From the NCBI GenBank assembly GCA_937951485.1, contig CALEDJ010000009.1, positions 84,155 to 148,154 on the forward strand: a stretch of 64,000 nt of DNA. The letters run 5' to 3'. Of the stretch, positions 25,266 to 33,889 are shown one piece after another (the first letter of the stretch is position 1; the number at the start of each line of letters is the position of its first letter). The notes beneath the pieces are model-generated. The model saw only the letters and a program-made list of their open reading frames with translations. It ran no database searches and was not told the origin of the DNA. Position numbers and translations under genes: made by a program. This DNA is from an uncultured bacterium. Its GTDB lineage: Bacteria > Hydrogenedentota > Hydrogenedentia > Hydrogenedentales > CAILVY01.

Positions 25266-28073
25266 TCATCCTCCCGCGCCGATCGCGACCGGACGGCCAC
25301 CTGATGAGGCAGTAATATCGAAGAAGCGCGCGCCGGTCGCGTCAACAATGGTCGGCGTGACGAATATCAGCAGGCTGGACTGCTTCACCTCGCGCGACTT
25401 GCCCTTGAAGAAGAAGCCGATGACCGGGATGTCGGCGATATACGGCAACTTGTGCTGCGTGTGGCTGCTCTTGTCCTGCACCAGCCCGCCCAGCACCAGC
25501 GTGTCGCCGTCATGCACGATCACATTGGTCCACACCGCCTGCCAGGAGGTGCTGGGCAGGTTGATGACGCTTTCCACGGTGTTGTCATTCACAATGGATT
25601 TCTGTGTAAACGACTTTTCGCCGGTGCGCGTACGCACTTCGGGGTTCAGCCACAAACGCACCTGATCGTTGTCGCGGATTTGCGGCGTGACCGAGAAGGC
25701 GATGCCGAAATTGAAGGAGACCGGCGTGATATTCTGCACATAGGAGGTGACGGGCGTGCCGCCGAAGCCGGCTTCGCTGGTGAACACCTGTGTATTGATG
25801 CTTGCCACGAAGTATTCGGTGGCGAAGTCGGCAATCACGGCCGGTTTGCGGTTCATGGTGGTGACGCGCGGCGCGCTCAGCAACTCGGATTCTGTCAAGG
25901 CGTCCAGGAAGTCGAATGCCACGCCCAGGCTGTCGCCGTCGCGGTTTTGCAGAATCTTGCTCGCAAACTGGAAGGTGGGCAACGCCCCCGCGGCGGCCGG
26001 ATTCACCAGTCCGGCCAAGGTGCCTTCCGTGATGGTGTTGCGGATTACGTTGCTGCCGTCCGGCCGCGTATAGAAGGGCACCGGCTCATCAACCCCGTCG
26101 GCATTGATATCATAATCGTAAGTGTAATCCTGGAGGCCGGGGATTTGCCGTGTGCGGTTGTTGAGGTCGGACAGTTTTACGTTCCACTCAAAACCGATCT
26201 TGTCCAAATCATCCACACGCACTGTTACGAATTTCGCTTCGATGCTGACCTGTTTCGGCGTGACGTCCACCTCTGCCAGCATTTTTTCGAATTCATCCAG
26301 ATTGCTCTTGGTGTTCTTGACAACCAGGACATTCGTGGCCGTATTGTAGAATTTGCTGGAAAGGACCTCGCCGGTGTATGGCTCATAGACATCCGGGAGC
26401 GATTGCAGCAGGATGTCGAGGCTGTCCAGAACGCTCATACCGGATTGCGTGGTAAACCCGCCCAATTGCTGCTGCTGTTGCTGCAGTTGTGCGGTCTGAT
26501 AGCCCGCGCCCATCCCGCGGCTCTGCATTCCTGTGCCGCTATTGCTCAGACCGAGAGCGCCAATCGTCGCAGGGGATTCGCCCACCATCTGGTCCGGGAT
26601 GGTCGTGAACAAATCGGAGATGTTGCTGATTGCGGTGACATCGCCGCCCATGCCGCCCATCATGCCGCCGCCGTAGCCGCCCATGCCGCCGCCCACAGCG
26701 CCGAAACGATTTCGCAGCACAATCTTAAACAGGGTTTCCGCGCCGGCGTTTCGCAGTTCGTAGTAACGTGTCTCAAGGGGCTCGAACGTCTCCTGGCGGA
26801 TAATCTCCGGCTTACTGACCCAGATGAATCCCGGCTGCACGGAGTAGTCCAATCCAAGGGGACGCAGCAGCGCCTGCAGCGCCTCCGCCAAGGTCACATT
26901 CTTAAGATTGATATACGGCACGATGCCGTCGGACTTGAATCCATAATAGACGTCTTGCGTCGCTCCCGACACCTGATATCCAGTCACTCCCGGCTGGGCG
27001 GGCGCGCCAAAGGGAGTAATTTGCTGTTGCTGCCCGATGCCCAGTCGCGGTTGCTGCTGTTGGAACTGCCCGGGGCGAAACTGACCCGGTGGCGCATACG
27101 GCGCCGCCTGGGGATAAGCCCCGGGCATTGGCGCGCCGGGCGCCGGCGGCGCACCGGGCGTCGCGACCGGCTGGGGTTTCCGTGGCGGTTCCACGGCTCG
27201 CAGGTCTATGACGATGTTGATGCCCCAACTGTCGGCGATGAATTCCACGATATCGTTGATGTGGATATCTTCAAACTCGACGCTGACCGGCGATTCCAGG
27301 GTGCGTTCGATCTCCGACTTGATCACCGCGGGGGCATATTCTTCTTCAATTTCGGGCACCGCGAGCCGGTATTGCTTTATGCCGGTGGCATCGGCGCCTT
27401 CCGGCAACCGTTTCTGCTGCTCGATGAAATCGCGGATCATCGCGCGGTCTTCCTTCACCACCAATCGTGATTCCCGCATGGAATCCTCGCGCGCGCCCAA
27501 GGTGGCCTTGTGCAGCCCTTTCCGCGCTTCCTGATTGTTGGGATCAATCAGCAATACGTTGCTGTAAATGCCGACAGCCTCCTGGAAACGGTCGGCTTCG
27601 AGGTAGCGCGCCGCATCCCGGAGAAGCACCTTCACCCGTTCGCGTTTGATTTCCTCCGCGCTCAGGGGCGGGGTTTCGCCGGGGCCGGGCAGCGACTCAG
27701 GATCGAAGGTTTCAAAAGTGGGGATTTCGGGCGGCCCCTCCTGGGCGGCGCTTAACTGAAGTTTTGCATTGCACTTTTCCTGGAATGCGCGCGCCTCTTC
27801 AAGCCCGGGATCAAGCGCCAGCGCCCGGTTGAATTCCGTCAGCGCTTCCCGATACAAGTCGCGTTTGTAGAGGGCCACGCCCCGCCGCAGATATTCCTGC
27901 GCATCGGCGACTGCCGGTGCGCCGAATCCGGTTTCGGCGGGCATGCCTTCTTCCGCGATCAGGGCGGAGACCGCCGCCGTTTCAGGCGTTTCTTGACCCG
28001 CCGCAAGTGGCGTCAAGAGCAAAAGAGCCGCCACCCATTGCGCGGTGACGCTTCGCAGGTAGCCGGTACGCAT
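25266..28073 (-). CDS. Secretin (PilQ/GspD-like) with N-terminal TPR region
   Basis: A 935-residue outer-membrane pore subunit. The start at 28073 has GGGAGGGA upstream and residues 1-26 form a signal peptide (VAALLLLTPLAAG). TPR-like repeats follow (YLRRGVALYKRDLYREALTE; AARYLEADRFQEAVGIYSN). Then comes a secretin N-domain (VSVEFEDIHINDIVEFIADS near 260), a Pro/Gln-rich linker (about 294-354), a second N-domain and a Met/Gly-rich stretch (458-478). The C-terminal secretin domain (about 640-915) has VTTMNRKPAVIADF, PQIRDNDQVRLWLNPEV, LVLGGLVQDK and IPVIGFFFKGKSREVKQSSLLIFVTPTI. The extra TPRs and low-complexity linkers make it longer than common PilQ proteins. It is the last gene of the pilMN-O-P-Q unit. 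Confidence 0.92.
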   Translation of the reverse strand: MRTGYLRSVTAQWVAALLLLTPLAAGQETPETAAVSALIAEEGMPAETGFGAPAVADAQEYLRRGVALYKRDLYREALTEFNRALALDPGLEEARAFQEKCNAKLQLSAAQEGPPEIPTFETFDPESLPGPGETPPLSAEEIKRERVKVLLRDAARYLEADRFQEAVGIYSNVLLIDPNNQEARKGLHKATLGAREDSMRESRLVVKEDRAMIRDFIEQQKRLPEGADATGIKQYRLAVPEIEEEYAPAVIKSEIERTLESPVSVEFEDIHINDIVEFIADSWGINIVIDLRAVEPPRKPQPVATPGAPPAPGAPMPGAYPQAAPYAPPGQFRPGQFQQQQPRLGIGQQQQITPFGAPAQPGVTGYQVSGATQDVYYGFKSDGIVPYINLKNVTLAEALQALLRPLGLDYSVQPGFIWVSKPEIIRQETFEPLETRYYELRNAGAETLFKIVLRNRFGAVGGGMGGYGGGMMGGMGGDVTAISNISDLFTTIPDQMVGESPATIGALGLSNSGTGMQSRGMGAGYQTAQLQQQQQQLGGFTTQSGMSVLDSLDILLQSLPDVYEPYTGEVLSSKFYNTATNVLVVKNTKSNLDEFEKMLAEVDVTPKQVSIEAKFVTVRVDDLDKIGFEWNVKLSDLNNRTRQIPGLQDYTYDYDINADGVDEPVPFYTRPDGSNVIRNTITEGTLAGLVNPAAAGALPTFQFASKILQNRDGDSLGVAFDFLDALTESELLSAPRVTTMNRKPAVIADFATEYFVASINTQVFTSEAGFGGTPVTSYVQNITPVSFNFGIAFSVTPQIRDNDQVRLWLNPEVRTRTGEKSFTQKSIVNDNTVESVINLPSTSWQAVWTNVIVHDGDTLVLGGLVQDKSSHTQHKLPYIADIPVIGFFFKGKSREVKQSSLLIFVTPTIVDATGARFFDITASSGGRPVAIGAGG

Positions 28074-28140
28074 TGGAGTGTTTCCCTCCCGGTGTTTTCG
28101 CGAACTATACCCAAATCGGCACACGTGACTCAAACTCCCC

Positions 28141-28659
28141 TTATTCTTTCGATAGGGTGAAGCGCCTCGCATAGCGCTCCGCATAGACCACTACAGTGTT
28201 GCTCTCCGGATCGATTTCCTGCAATTCATATTCCTCGAACTGCTCTCCTTCGTCATACCATCTTCTTTTGACGGACATCGTGCTCAGTTGCGCCCGAAGG
28301 CGTCCCCCCACCTCCCGTATTGCGTGCAGGCTCAATCCCAAATCTTTGGGCGTTATCTCCTTCTGCTGTTCGCCTCCCTGCGCTCTGGCATGGTACCAGA
28401 AAGGATTGCGATTGTATAGTCCCGCATAGGCGCCCGGCAAATCGCTCGGCATACGGGTGCGCGGCTGCGGCGGAACGAACGAGGGGTCCACGTCTTCCAG
28501 ACTCTTCTTTGGAAACTCCAGCCGCTTTTCCGGCGGCGGCGGCGGCGGATAGAACACCTCGTAGGCCCGATAGCACAAAATGCAGAACATGGCCGCCAGC
28601 ACCATGCGCTCCTTGGCGTTCCAAAGCCATTTTCCGATTTTCAGCAGTTTGTCAACCAA
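28141..28659 (-). CDS. PilP-position inner-membrane lipo/anchor-like protein
   Basis: A 172-residue protein, probably started by TTG at 28659 with AGGAA six bases upstream. One membrane segment (MVLAAMFCILCYRAYEVFY, about 19-37) is followed by a run of prolines and a charged linker. The remaining 100 residues could form a small beta-domain (VKRRWYDEGEQFEEYELQEI, then VVVYAERYARRFTLS), as expected for the C-terminal region that PilP or GspC presents to the secretin. Sequence similarity to PilP is not obvious; the assignment rests on position between pilO-like and secretin genes and on the topology. Confidence 0.6.
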   Translation of the reverse strand: MVDKLLKIGKWLWNAKERMVLAAMFCILCYRAYEVFYPPPPPPEKRLEFPKKSLEDVDPSFVPPQPRTRMPSDLPGAYAGLYNRNPFWYHARAQGGEQQKEITPKDLGLSLHAIREVGGRLRAQLSTMSVKRRWYDEGEQFEEYELQEIDPESNTVVVYAERYARRFTLSKE

Positions 28660-28704
28660 GCGGAACTTCCTGCAACGCTGCGGCGCATCGCGCCGGCGTC
28701 TGCC

Positions 28705-28730
28705 CTAGTTGGTATACCTAGTTGGTGTAC
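28705..28730. repeat. Tandem 13-bp duplication at the pilO stop codon
   Basis: CTAGTTGGTATAC and CTAGTTGGTGTAC are adjacent and identical at 12 of 13 bases. The second copy includes the stop codon of the pilO-like gene, so its last codons are duplicated just downstream. Confidence 0.7.
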
Positions 28731-29728
28731 AACACATAGCGTTTGAACCATTTCCACATTTTACCAAAAAACCCCGGCTCTTGATACTGCTGCGCCCGGC
28801 GGCGTTCCCGCATCCCCTGGTCATCGAAGACCTGCGAAGCGCGCGGTTGCATCATGCCCGGCGGAGCCACGCCTATCATGCCCGGAACTCCCGGGGCGCC
28901 CTGCGCGGCGGCCAATTGTTCCGGCGCGGCCGGCGCCTGGCGCGGTTCATAGCGCGCCATCGTCAACAGCATTTCCACATTCAACTGCGGGTCCACGTTG
29001 TAGGCGATATACGGATAGGTGATGCGCAATCCATCAATCGTGAAATAGCGGTCCGCTGTTCGCAGTTGTTCATCAATGAACCGGACCAGGTCCCGCGCAC
29101 CCATGGAGAACGCCAAACCGACCGTCTGCTTGCGCAACAACTCGTCTTCGATGCGCTGGGGCCATATCGCCACGCGGCTGATGCGCGTGGCCTTTGCATC
29201 CAGCATCATTTCACACACGCGAATGCCGAAGGCCAACCGGCTGAGCGCCTCGGAGACCAAGGCTTCATTCACGTCAATCCCGGCCCAGTCGTCCACAGTG
29301 GGCACGCCCAGTTCCGCGCGGATGTCCGGCGGAAACAGGTCATAGCGTCCCATCCGCTCCACCACTTTCTGGTACAGCGCCAAAATCATTTTGTTGGATT
29401 GCTCGTCGTACCAGAACTTGAGGATGGGGCCTTCCTGGGGCGGCCGTTCATGGACAAACCATCCTGCGAAGTTGAAATAACGCCCGCGCTCCGTCACGGC
29501 GTCGGTCCAAGGCTGGATTTGTGCGCGCCATTCGCGCGTGAGCATATCGGGATCCACCCCGGCAAAGGCCTGCCGCAACTCCTCGTAGGTGCGGTCCAGC
29601 ATCTGCTTCAACTCTTCGTCCCGGCGGTAACTGGCCAGTTTTTCCCTGAAATAGAACTGATATACCGCGGCATATGCGCCCAACACGGCAAATAACACAG
29701 CCGCATATATAATACGTACTTTGGTCAT
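28718..29728 (-). CDS. PilO-position inner-membrane protein
   Basis: A 336-residue bitopic protein: residues 1-8 cytoplasmic, IIYAAVLFAVLGAYAAVYQF a single membrane helix, then a periplasmic part beginning with a coiled-coil-like helix (LASYRRDEELKQMLDRTYEE), as in PilO/GspM. About residues 90-250 are predicted alpha/beta. A Pro/Ala/Gly-rich linker (APAAPEQLAAAQGAPGVPG) precedes a basic C-terminal segment ending RYVLYTN. Its ATG overlaps the pilMN stop as ATGA. In the pilus machine it would join PilN in the periplasmic alignment complex. It is longer than common PilO (about 210 residues), and family identity rests mainly on gene order and topology. Confidence 0.65.
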   Translation of the reverse strand: MTKVRIIYAAVLFAVLGAYAAVYQFYFREKLASYRRDEELKQMLDRTYEELRQAFAGVDPDMLTREWRAQIQPWTDAVTERGRYFNFAGWFVHERPPQEGPILKFWYDEQSNKMILALYQKVVERMGRYDLFPPDIRAELGVPTVDDWAGIDVNEALVSEALSRLAFGIRVCEMMLDAKATRISRVAIWPQRIEDELLRKQTVGLAFSMGARDLVRFIDEQLRTADRYFTIDGLRITYPYIAYNVDPQLNVEMLLTMARYEPRQAPAAPEQLAAAQGAPGVPGMIGVAPPGMMQPRASQVFDDQGMRERRRAQQYQEPGFFGKMWKWFKRYVLYTN

Positions 29729-31899
29729 TGTATGGGCAGGCTTCCCGGCGGCGCCGCCGGAGCGGGCGGCCTTGTTCTGTCTGCAAACTGCACGACGATG
29801 GTGAAGGAATACACGCTTCGATCATAAGCCGGATTGTACACGCCGCCCGTGTCTCGCGCAGTACGCGGACCCATGTCGTCCAGGGGCGCATCATACAGCG
29901 TTTCCCAGGGATAGCGTTGCACGCTCGCTTCACTGAACAGTACTTGAGTCACTTTCAAGACCTGCCCATTCGGAAAGGTCCGCTCGGCCTTGCGCAAAGC
30001 CGCCACAAAATCTTTGATGACCACGTCGGATTCCGAGAATCCGAAGACTTTCAGCGCATTCGGTTTCGCAATGGGGGGGGCTTGTTGTGGATCCACGCCG
30101 CCCCTGCGGGCCGCCGCACGTCCGCCGAAACCTCCTGCGTCGCCGCCGGCCGGGCCGAACCCTCTGAAGCCGGCGCCGCCCGGCGCCGCGCCGCCAATGC
30201 CACCACGAGGATCCACCCCCGGAAACCCGCTGATGGGAACACCGAAGGCCCCAATGCCGCCACGGCCAATGCCGGCCTGGGGAGCAAGACTACCCCTGCC
30301 GAAACTGGCGCCCAGGCGGGGTCTTTCCTCATCCTGGAATTGAGGAACGCTCATGGGTTGTTGGGGCATGCCCCCGAAGCGCTGTCCGGGCGCCTGTCCG
30401 GCATCTTCCTGGCCGACGCGGACGGTTTCAATGGAACTGAACCACATTTGCGGGCCGGTGGTGGGGCGCAACTCATTGATCAAATCTATTTCATCCAGCC
30501 AGAACATGCGGCTCTCACGGGCGCGGTCGAGAATCTCCACATCGCGCTGCAGCGCGCGGATCACGCCCTGGGCTTCCATGAAACGCGCCCGGTACGCCGA
30601 ATTCGGCGGGGACGTCATCTCGGGGCGGATGCGCTGGGCCATTTCCGGGTCGTATGCGCGGATAACCGTCTTCAACTGCTCAATACGCGCCTGCACCGCC
30701 TTGTTGTCATTGGCGCTGACCGGAATGATGGAGGCCATCACCACGGCCAACGCGGCCAGCGAAATCGCCCAATAGACCGCCTGTTGCTTGCGGCGCGCCA
30801 TTTCCAAGACGCGCGGCGGGATGAGATTGAGTTCTATCGGGGGGGGCTCACAGGTGCGCAACGCCAGCCCCAGGACCACACACGCCTGTTCCGGTCGCTC
30901 ACTTACCTGCTGCGCGGCGGGGGAGATGGCCAGGCCGGCGAGCGGTTGCGCGATACGCACTTCCACGCCCAGTTGCCGCTGCATGTAGGGGATGATGTTG
31001 CGCAGGCAGGCGCCGCCGCCGCAAAGGATCACCCGGTTCACCTGGCCGCCGCCGGGCAGCGACCGAAAATAGGAAAATGAACGCAGGATTTCCGAGACCA
31101 TGCGCTGGAGCACATTGCCAATCACCTCGCCGCCCTTGCCGTCGCGCTTGGGGTCGCCCGTCGGGGCGAAGCCGCGCTCCCGCTTCAGTTTCTCGGCATC
31201 GCTGAAATTCACGCCCAGCGCCGAGGCCAGCGCCTGTGTGATGTCATTGCCGCCGATATTCAACGGCCGGGTGAAACGAAACTGATTTTCCCGCTCGATC
31301 ACAATGTCCGTGGTCGCCGCGCCCATGTCTATTAACGCGACGCAATCCCCCTGGTCGCCGAATTCGCCCGTGGTCTTGAGCCAATTGTAGGCGGCAATAG
31401 GGCTTACATCCACCACGTCAATGCTGCACTTGGCCTCCAGGAGGATGTCCATGTGCTTTTCAACCACATCCACCTTGATGGCGGCCATCATCACATCGTA
31501 GCCGCCCGCTTCGGTGCGGTCGAGCACCTGGTAGTCCATGGCGATCTGGTCCAGCGAGAAGGGGATTTGCTGCTGGATTTCGTAGCGGACGATCTGGTTG
31601 ACCTTATATTCCGGAACAGGCGGCAGGGTGCGGCTGCGCGTGAAAACCGACTGGCCGGGCACGCCGAATATCACCTTGCGCGTGCGTACCTTTGCCTCCT
31701 TGAGCAACTGCGCCAGGGCTTTGCGTTTCAGATTCTTGCGCACCTCCTCGTCCAGCGAGGGGTCCGCATTGAATTCCCGCTGATAGTATTTGGTGAGTTG
31801 ATACCCGGACTTGGTCTGGGCCAACTCGCACAAGCGAATCGCGCTCGCGCCAATGTCCAACACCAGTCGCTTTTTACGGCTTCGCAACAGATTGGCCAT
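29725..31899 (-). CDS. PilM-PilN fusion protein
   Basis: A 724-residue protein joining two pilus alignment components that are usually separate. Residues 1-345 are an actin-like PilM ATPase fold: LVLDIGASAIRLCEL, QIVRYEIQQQIPF, CVALIDMGAATTDIVI, and VILCGGGACLRNIIPYM. It continues without a stop into the PilN signature IELNLIPPR (about 353), one membrane helix (AVYWAISLAALAVVMASII) and a periplasmic coiled-coil and ferredoxin-like region. A Gly/Pro-rich low-complexity insert (about 500-610) splits the periplasmic part. In most systems PilM binds the short cytoplasmic tail of PilN; here they are covalently linked. The ATG overlap with the pilO-like gene shows tight coupling. Confidence 0.88.
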   Translation of the reverse strand: MANLLRSRKKRLVLDIGASAIRLCELAQTKSGYQLTKYYQREFNADPSLDEEVRKNLKRKALAQLLKEAKVRTRKVIFGVPGQSVFTRSRTLPPVPEYKVNQIVRYEIQQQIPFSLDQIAMDYQVLDRTEAGGYDVMMAAIKVDVVEKHMDILLEAKCSIDVVDVSPIAAYNWLKTTGEFGDQGDCVALIDMGAATTDIVIERENQFRFTRPLNIGGNDITQALASALGVNFSDAEKLKRERGFAPTGDPKRDGKGGEVIGNVLQRMVSEILRSFSYFRSLPGGGQVNRVILCGGGACLRNIIPYMQRQLGVEVRIAQPLAGLAISPAAQQVSERPEQACVVLGLALRTCEPPPIELNLIPPRVLEMARRKQQAVYWAISLAALAVVMASIIPVSANDNKAVQARIEQLKTVIRAYDPEMAQRIRPEMTSPPNSAYRARFMEAQGVIRALQRDVEILDRARESRMFWLDEIDLINELRPTTGPQMWFSSIETVRVGQEDAGQAPGQRFGGMPQQPMSVPQFQDEERPRLGASFGRGSLAPQAGIGRGGIGAFGVPISGFPGVDPRGGIGGAAPGGAGFRGFGPAGGDAGGFGGRAAARRGGVDPQQAPPIAKPNALKVFGFSESDVVIKDFVAALRKAERTFPNGQVLKVTQVLFSEASVQRYPWETLYDAPLDDMGPRTARDTGGVYNPAYDRSVYSFTIVVQFADRTRPPAPAAPPGSLPIQ

Positions 31900-32048
31900 G
31901 GCTTTACCTATCTATCCCTTCTTCTTCCCGGCGCACGCTCCACGTCCGGGAAAATCCGCTGCCTTGTCCGGTAACGATTCCTCTCTGGCAACATGGTGAA
32001 TACTGTGAAGACGCTGATACTCCCCGGTTTCGTAAACCCTTGGAAAGT

Positions 32049-32077
32049 ATTGTAGTATAGAACAAAACCCTTGTCAA
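32049..32077 (-). promoter_or_regulatory. Strong sigma70-like promoter of the pilMN-O-P-secretin unit
   Basis: On the minus strand: TTGACA (32072-32077), a 17-bp spacer, TACAAT (32049-32054). The predicted start point is near 32042, giving a leader of about 140 bases before pilMN. A second TTGTCAAA-like sequence lies just upstream (32090-32097). Confidence 0.8.
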
Positions 32078-32158
32078 GACTTAAAGTTGTTTGACAATAA
32101 TTTCCCATTGCATGCATGGCCGCCCCGGTGCGGCGCAGAAGGTCCTTTCAAAAGGCTG

Positions 32159-33550
32159 CTATTTTTCCACATCCTTTACGCAACGGAAGCCATAGTCGGC
32201 GCGTTGCGCATCCATGCGATCGAAATGCCGTCGGGCGCAACGGGCGTGAAAGCGTCCGGTCATGTAGGAACCGCCGCGCAGCACGCGGTACACCTGCCCA
32301 TAGTCCTTGGTGACGAGGGTGTTTCCGGGATAGGCTTCGTACCAGTCGGCCACCCATTCATAGACATTGCCCGCCATATCGAGGCAGCCGTAGGGCGAGG
32401 CACCGCCCACGAAGCGCCCCACCGTCGTCGGACCGCCGAGTTCCAGTTCTGTCGTGTTGCAGAGAGACTTGTCAAAATCAGCGCCCCACGGATATTCCCG
32501 CCCGTCTTCGCCGCGCGCCGCCTTTTCCCACTCCGCTTCGGTGGGAAGCCGTTTGCCCACGGCCTGTGCGTACTGCGTGGCCTGTGTCCACGAGACGCCC
32601 GCAACCGGAAATTGCTCCTTGCCCTTCGGGAAGGTGTGCCCGGGGAAAACCTTTTTGAACTGTTCGTTGGTCACTTCATGCCGGTCAATATAGAATGCGT
32701 CGAGGAAGACTTCACGCTTGGGGCTTTCATCGGGAGAACGTCCGTCTTCGCCCATCAGAAACAGACCGGCGGGAATCAGCACCATGCCGGGCGGCACTTC
32801 GCCCTGGCGCATGCGCAAGGTCACGGATTTTTCGGCATTCGGCTCCAAAACCACCCGCTCGTCTTCCTGGATGAAGCCCTTGGAATGCACGCTGACGAGA
32901 TAGAGTCCCGGAGAGAGCCGGAAGCGCGCGGGCGTCTTGCGGTCCTGCAGTTGGTTATTCAGCCATATCCGGGCGCCCGTCGGCTGCGAAAGCACCGAGA
33001 GCGTCGCTTCCATGGGACGCAGCCGGTGCTTGAATTCATACTGAAAATCCTCCTGGACACTCAGGGTTTCACGCACAGGGTGATGGTTCGCCAGACGCAA
33101 TTCATACACATGTTCACCGATGGGCAGCGGGATGCGGAACATGGGCGTTCTCCCGACGATTTCCCCGTTCACCAGAATCTCCGCGCCGCTTGGTTCCGAT
33201 TCCAGGGTGAGATGGCCCACCAGCGGATCCATTACCAATACAAAGGTTTCTTCCATCCCCTCCTTCACCAGAATACGCTCAGTGGCCCGCCGATAGTTCT
33301 CTTTCCGCACCAGGACATCCACCCAGCCCGCCCGCACCCCTTCGATGGTCACCGGGGTCACGCCGCATTCGACGCCGTCCAGAAGCACGTGCGCGCCCTG
33401 TTCGGGCGCGCTGTCAATGGTGACGCGCGTTTTGGGAACATCCCGCCCGGGGCCGCCGCAAGCCGCCAGCACCGCAATCGCCAACACTACGGCCAGCCCC
33501 CTGCTGGCGCCGCGCGCCGGGATTGCGGTGTGCCCCGCTGCATATGCCAT
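32159..33550 (-). CDS. Lipoprotein with three PEGA domains and an FGE-like domain
   Basis: A 463-residue protein. The start MAYAAGHTAIP at 33550 follows GGAAGGA, and the signal ends in lipobox LAAC. Three PEGA modules follow (PEQGAHVLLDGVECGVTPVT; PSGAEILVNGEIVGRTPMF; PTGARIWLNNQLQDRKTPAR), probably a surface or cell-wall-facing stalk. The C-terminal 220 residues are a formylglycine-generating-enzyme-like domain: MVLIPAGLFLMGEDG, DAFYIDRHEVTNEQF, GKRLPTEAEWEKAARG, DMAGNVYEWVADW, RVLRGGSY. The two catalytic cysteines of true FGE, in the segment after GGSY, are absent here (YMTGRFHA), so it is likely a binding or structural version. It lies between the 1717-residue protein and pilMN genes. Confidence 0.85.
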   Translation of the reverse strand: MAYAAGHTAIPARGASRGLAVVLAIAVLAACGGPGRDVPKTRVTIDSAPEQGAHVLLDGVECGVTPVTIEGVRAGWVDVLVRKENYRRATERILVKEGMEETFVLVMDPLVGHLTLESEPSGAEILVNGEIVGRTPMFRIPLPIGEHVYELRLANHHPVRETLSVQEDFQYEFKHRLRPMEATLSVLSQPTGARIWLNNQLQDRKTPARFRLSPGLYLVSVHSKGFIQEDERVVLEPNAEKSVTLRMRQGEVPPGMVLIPAGLFLMGEDGRSPDESPKREVFLDAFYIDRHEVTNEQFKKVFPGHTFPKGKEQFPVAGVSWTQATQYAQAVGKRLPTEAEWEKAARGEDGREYPWGADFDKSLCNTTELELGGPTTVGRFVGGASPYGCLDMAGNVYEWVADWYEAYPGNTLVTKDYGQVYRVLRGGSYMTGRFHARCARRHFDRMDAQRADYGFRCVKDVEK

Positions 33551-33640
33551 GTCTGGCGTCCTTCCGTCGGCTCCGCCTCTCATGCGCGACAGGAGGCACG
33601 TATCGCCTCCCGCCCCTTGTTTGTATACACGTCACCCACT

Positions 33641-33669
33641 ATTTAACAACATGCTTTGTAAAAGCGCAA
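33641..33669 (-). promoter_or_regulatory. Possible promoter of the PEGA/FGE-like lipoprotein gene
   Basis: On the minus strand TTGCGC (33664-33669), a 17-bp spacer and TTAAAT (33641-33646), about 90 bases before the start codon. Confidence 0.4.
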
Positions 33670-33768
33670 CTGTGTGACATTTCAGCCGACTGAAGCGATC
33701 ATGGCCCACAATGTATTCATTGCATGCGCAGCACAGCGCAGCGGTCCGGACAGACAGCCCGCCTCCCC

Positions 33769-33804
33769 TTGCTTCGCTCCACGGCGCAGTACGCCGCTTC
33801 GCTC
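33769..33804. repeat. Palindromic repeat TTGCTTCGCT...CGCTTCGCTC
   Basis: Shares TTGCTTCGCT, a GGCGC/GCGCC-like centre and CGCCGCTTCGCTC with 17475-17520. Confidence 0.6.
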
Positions 33805-33889
33805 CCCATGCCGAAAAGAAAGCGTTGTATGTATTGATTCCAATGGTTACGCCAGTCGGCTTAAATGTTATGCAACTGTTATTCCCCGG

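Larger units (their letters stand above)
33551..33889. other. Intergenic region with promoter and repeat
   Basis: No gene is seen. It holds the promoter candidate at 33641-33669 and a TTGCTTCGCT-type palindromic repeat at 33769-33804. Confidence 0.6.

Noticed and set aside
25452..27470. 672-codon open frame on the plus strand
   Set aside because: Antisense to the secretin gene; no recognisable domain.
32159..33550. Formylglycine-generating enzyme activity
   Set aside because: The two catalytic cysteine positions are not cysteines, and no sulfatase gene is in the window.
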